Origin: Nocardioides agariphilus
GTDB lineage: Bacteria > Actinomycetota > Actinomycetes > Propionibacteriales > Nocardioidaceae
Assembly (NCBI RefSeq): GCF_015352445.1
Contig: NZ_JADKPO010000009.1
Location: 62,001 to 126,000, forward strand
Direction of reading: 5' to 3'
Length of the DNA stretch: 64,000 bases
Shown here: positions 61,069 to 64,000 of the stretch, piece after piece
How the letters are laid out: every line of letters begins with the position of its first letter
Numbering within the stretch: position 1 is the first letter of the stretch
Translations under genes and position numbers: made by a program
The notes under the pieces: generated by a model
What the model saw: only the letters and a program-made list of their open reading frames with translations
Database searches by the model: none
What the model was told of the DNA's origin: nothing

Positions 61069-63411
61069 ATGACCGGGATTGCTCCGGCCGTCGTAGAGCT
61101 CTCCGGTGGCAATCTCACCCTGGTCGTCGTCGTCGCCCTGATCGCGCTTGCCGCGCTCGGGATGGCCGTGATGTTCAGGCGTGAGGTGCTGTCCGCCGGC
61201 GAGGGCACCGACAACATGAAGAACATCGCCCACGCGATCCAGGAGGGCGCCAACGCCTACCTCCAGCGGCAGTTCCGCACGCTGGCGGTCTTCGCCGCCA
61301 TCGCCTTCTTCGTCCTGCTGGCGCTGCCGGCCGACGACTGGGGGGTCCGGATCGGCCGTTCCATCTTCTTCCTGGTGGGTGCCGGCTTCTCGGCCGCCGT
61401 CGGGTACTTCGGCATGTCGCTGGCGGTGAAGGCCAACCTCCGCGTCGCAGCGGCCGCCAACACCGAGGGCCGCGACCCCGCGATGAACGTCGGCTTCCGC
61501 ACCGGCGCCACCGTCGGCATGCTCACCGTCGGCCTCGGCCTCCTGGGGGCCAGCGTCGTGGTGCTGCTGTTCAAGGACCAGGCGCCCCACGTGCTCGAGG
61601 GCTTCGGCTTCGGCGCGGCGCTGCTCGCGATGTTCATGCGAGTCGGCGGCGGCATCTTCACCAAGGCTGCCGACGTCGGCGCCGACCTGGTCGGCAAGGT
61701 CGAGCAAGGCATCCCCGAGGACGACCCGCGCAACGCCGCCACGATCGCCGACAACGTCGGCGACAACGTGGGCGACTGCGCCGGCATGGCCGCCGACCTC
61801 TTCGAGTCCTACGCCGTCACGCTGGTCGCCGCGCTGATCCTCGGCTCGCAGGCCTTCGGCGACAAGGGCCTGGTCTACCCCCTGCTGATCCCGGCGATCG
61901 GTGCGCTGACCGCCGTCGCGGGTGTCTACCTGATGCGACCGCGCGCCGGCGAGAACGGCCTGACCACGATCAACCGCGCGTTCTACCTCTCCGCGGCCAT
62001 CGCCGCGGTGGCGAGCACGATCCTGTCGTTCATCTACCTGCCGTCGAGCTTCGCCGACTTCGTCAACGTCCAGGGCCTCGACATGGGTGGCGCAGATGGC
62101 GACCCCCGGGTGATCGCATCCGCTGCCGTGGTCATCGGCATCGTGATGGCGGCCGGCATCCTGGCGCTCACCGGCTACTACACCGGCACCGAGTTCAAGC
62201 CCGTCAAGGACGTCGGCAAGACCTCGCTGACCGGTCCCGCGACCGTCATCTTGTCCGGTCTCGCCGTCGGCTTCGAGTCGGCCGTCTACACGACTCTGGT
62301 CATCGGCGGCGCGGTCTTCATCGCCTTCCTGCTCGGCGGCGCGACCGTCACCGTGTCGCTGTTCGCGGTGGCGCTGGCCGGCTGTGGCCTGCTGACCACG
62401 GTCGGCGTGATCGTGGCCATGGACACCTTCGGCCCGGTCTCCGACAACGCCCAGGGCGTCGCGGAGATGTCCGGAGACGTGAGCCCCGAGGGTGCCCAGA
62501 TCCTCACCGAGCTCGACGCCGTCGGCAACACCACCAAGGCCATCACCAAGGGCATCGCCATCGCGACCGCCGTGCTGGCAGCCACCGCGCTGTTCGGCTC
62601 CTACTCGACGTCGGTGGCCGAGGCCCTGGCTGACGCGCGGCCCTCGGACGAGGAGCTGTCCTCGCTCAGCTTCCTGGTGTTCAACCCGGGCGTCCTGGTC
62701 GGCATCCTGCTGGGTGCCTCGGTCGTGTTCCTGTTCTCAGGCCTGGCGATCAACGCAGTCGGCCGCGCGGCCGGAGCGGTGGTCTTCGAGGTGCGCCGCC
62801 AGTTCCGCGAGATCCCCGGGATCATGGAGGGCACCGGCCGTCCGGAGTACGGCAAGGTCGTCGACATCGTGACCAAGGACTCCCTTCGTGAGCTCGTCAC
62901 GCCGGGCATCCTCGCGGTGCTCGCACCGGTGGCCGTCGGCTTCGGTCTCGGCGTCGCATCGCTGGCCGGCTTCTTGGCCGGTGCCATCGGCGCCGGCACG
63001 CTGATGGCGGTCTTCCTGGCCAACTCGGGCGGCGCGTGGGACAACGCCAAGAAGCTCGTCGAGGACGGCAACCACGGCGGCAAGGGCTCGCTGGCCCACG
63101 AGGCGACCATCATCGGCGACACGGTGGGCGACCCCTTCAAGGACACCGCCGGCCCGGCCATCAACCCGCTGATCAAGGTGATGAACCTGGTCTCGCTGCT
63201 GATCGCCAGCGCCGTGGTCTCCATGAGCGTCGGCCAGGACCAGAACGACGCCCTACGGATCGTCATCGCGCTTGCGGCCGTCGCCGTCATCGCGGCAGCG
63301 ATCTACATCAGCAAGCAGCGCTCCACGGTGCTGACCGACGGCGGGAGCACTCCTGCCCCGCCGGCACCGGTGAGCGACCCGACGCCGACCGAGACGTTGC
63401 CGACGGCCTGA
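61069..63411 (+). CDS. hppA: Membrane-bound proton-translocating pyrophosphatase (K+-independent type)
   Basis: A 780-residue membrane enzyme with about 16 helices. The substrate motif DVGADLVGKVEQGIPEDDPR near residue 203 and the DNVGDNVGDCAGMAADLFES stretch that follows bind Mg-pyrophosphate. The K+ determinant GNTTKAITKG has Lys490 at the position that is Ala in K+-dependent enzymes, so this is predicted K+-independent and H+-pumping. It couples pyrophosphate hydrolysis to proton export. A Pro-rich tail ends the protein. AGGAGG is 7 bases upstream of ATG 61069. Confidence 0.97.
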   Translation: MTGIAPAVVELSGGNLTLVVVVALIALAALGMAVMFRREVLSAGEGTDNMKNIAHAIQEGANAYLQRQFRTLAVFAAIAFFVLLALPADDWGVRIGRSIFFLVGAGFSAAVGYFGMSLAVKANLRVAAAANTEGRDPAMNVGFRTGATVGMLTVGLGLLGASVVVLLFKDQAPHVLEGFGFGAALLAMFMRVGGGIFTKAADVGADLVGKVEQGIPEDDPRNAATIADNVGDNVGDCAGMAADLFESYAVTLVAALILGSQAFGDKGLVYPLLIPAIGALTAVAGVYLMRPRAGENGLTTINRAFYLSAAIAAVASTILSFIYLPSSFADFVNVQGLDMGGADGDPRVIASAAVVIGIVMAAGILALTGYYTGTEFKPVKDVGKTSLTGPATVILSGLAVGFESAVYTTLVIGGAVFIAFLLGGATVTVSLFAVALAGCGLLTTVGVIVAMDTFGPVSDNAQGVAEMSGDVSPEGAQILTELDAVGNTTKAITKGIAIATAVLAATALFGSYSTSVAEALADARPSDEELSSLSFLVFNPGVLVGILLGASVVFLFSGLAINAVGRAAGAVVFEVRRQFREIPGIMEGTGRPEYGKVVDIVTKDSLRELVTPGILAVLAPVAVGFGLGVASLAGFLAGAIGAGTLMAVFLANSGGAWDNAKKLVEDGNHGGKGSLAHEATIIGDTVGDPFKDTAGPAINPLIKVMNLVSLLIASAVVSMSVGQDQNDALRIVIALAAVAVIAAAIYISKQRSTVLTDGGSTPAPPAPVSDPTPTETLPTA

Positions 63412-63446
63412 TCGGCAACAGATCCGTGCGAGGGGGCAGGTCCGAG

Positions 63447-64000
63447 ATGTCGGACCTGCCCCTTCGGCTTCGCGCGGCCCTGCAGGGGGCGGGCTTCACC
63501 CACGACGCCGTCGCCGGCCTCCTGGGCACCCACGCCCACGAGGCACTCGGCCGCAACGAGACGACGCCGGGCCTGCGCCGGACTCTCGACGGCTCGCCGC
63601 TGGCCACGCTGACCCGGCTGTTCCTCCTCCAGACCGCCGTCCCCGTCGAGCACGCCGACCGGGCGCTGCCCGGGCTCCGGGCCGAGCTGGAGCACGGCCA
63701 CTTCCTGCGTACGTCGGGGGGCGAGGTCCGTGCACTGCTCGACGTCCGTCCCTACTCCGCCAGCGACCACCAGGGCGACCAGGACCTCTGGGTGGTCAGC
63801 GACCTGACGCCGGGGCTCGACGGGCCGATGACCCGCGTCGCCGACTACCACGTGCTCGGCATCAGCCCGGCCGCGACGTCGCTGGCGCAGCTGACCATCC
63901 GCGATCCGGTGGGCCGCAGCCTCGACCTCGGCACCGGGTGCGGGGTCCAGGCGCTGCACCTGGCCCGTCACAGCGACCACGTGGTCGCCACCGACATCAA
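63447..64000 (+). CDS. SAM-dependent methyltransferase with N-terminal DUF7059-like domain, 5' part
   Basis: The frame is open from ATG 63447 to the window edge, giving 184 residues. An N-terminal helical domain (LRLRAALQGAGFTHDAVAGL) is followed by a linker and motif I of a class I methyltransferase, SLDLGTGCGVQALHLARH, near residue 155. This two-part layout is common in actinobacteria near hppA and topA, for RNA or peptide release-factor-like targets (HemK-like family). AGATG start context has a weak ribosome site (GGGGGCAGG). The rest of the enzyme lies beyond the window, so the substrate motif (NPPY-type) cannot be checked. Confidence 0.85.
   Translation, partial: MSDLPLRLRAALQGAGFTHDAVAGLLGTHAHEALGRNETTPGLRRTLDGSPLATLTRLFLLQTAVPVEHADRALPGLRAELEHGHFLRTSGGEVRALLDVRPYSASDHQGDQDLWVVSDLTPGLDGPMTRVADYHVLGISPAATSLAQLTIRDPVGRSLDLGTGCGVQALHLARHSDHVVATDI

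Overview
The window is high-GC chromosomal DNA from an actinobacterium. The best fit is a Nocardioides-like member of Propionibacteriales. Evidence: GTG starts and strong GC-rich codon use; actinobacterial marker families (WblA/WhiB4, BldG-type STAS protein, MarP-type protease, DUF5063, DUF4244, Tad pilus genes); and gene order that, from memory, follows M. tuberculosis Rv3649-Rv3682 and S. coelicolor SCO3547-SCO3580. I see no rRNA, CRISPR array, prophage or transposase. This is mostly conserved core chromosome with one accessory island.

Layout. 1-7 kb: MoxR ATPase (cut by the window edge) with a VWA partner, a K+/H+ antiporter, LytR-C and VapB-like small proteins, a HerA-type ATPase and a HIT-like protein. 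7-8.7 kb: cupin, a MarR regulator divergent from a rhodanese with two palindromic operators, and a broken YceI gene. 8.7-15.2 kb: tRNA-Ser, SRP RNA, dnaX, YbaB, recR, DUF5063, aspartokinase and asd. 15.3-18.3 kb: divergent GH6 protein, tRNA-Pro, metallophosphoesterase, YqeY. 18.5-23.7 kb: PASTA penicillin-binding protein, WblA, and two ArsA-type ATPases. 23.7-28 kb: CoA-transferase A/B, DUF1345 membrane protein, reductase, MFS exporter. 28.1-34.6 kb: tightly overlapped run DUF4177-RidA-Nudix-MBL, then Crp, then nth-TlpA-Nudix-MarP. 34.7-40.4 kb: holin-like protein, NhaA-CBS-NhaD ion transport run, acetyl-CoA synthetase.

The accessory island (40.5-49.9 kb, minus strand) is a six-gene run of secreted proteins. 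Four are paralogues with eight propeller-like repeats followed by a PKD domain; the last two are paralogous calcium-binding RTX-like proteins. Overlapping stop/start codons tie the genes together. After a methyltransferase and a Fic-fold protein lacking the catalytic His, the gap at 51.66-52.06 kb carries a strong candidate for the Ms1/6S-like RNA, with promoter, pairing arms and terminator on the minus strand. 52-57.9 kb holds a HAD hydrolase and a Tad/Flp pilus operon (Ssd, TadA, TadB, TadC, pilin, TadE, TadG-like). 57.8-64 kb holds a small membrane protein, an MrfA-like helicase, a BldG-type STAS protein, a membrane pyrophosphatase and the start of a methyltransferase.

A dispersed hairpin repeat occurs in several gaps and overlaps gene ends. 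Its stem bases change in compensating pairs while a TAGC loop stays fixed in most copies. It supplies or abuts stop codons of neighbouring genes.
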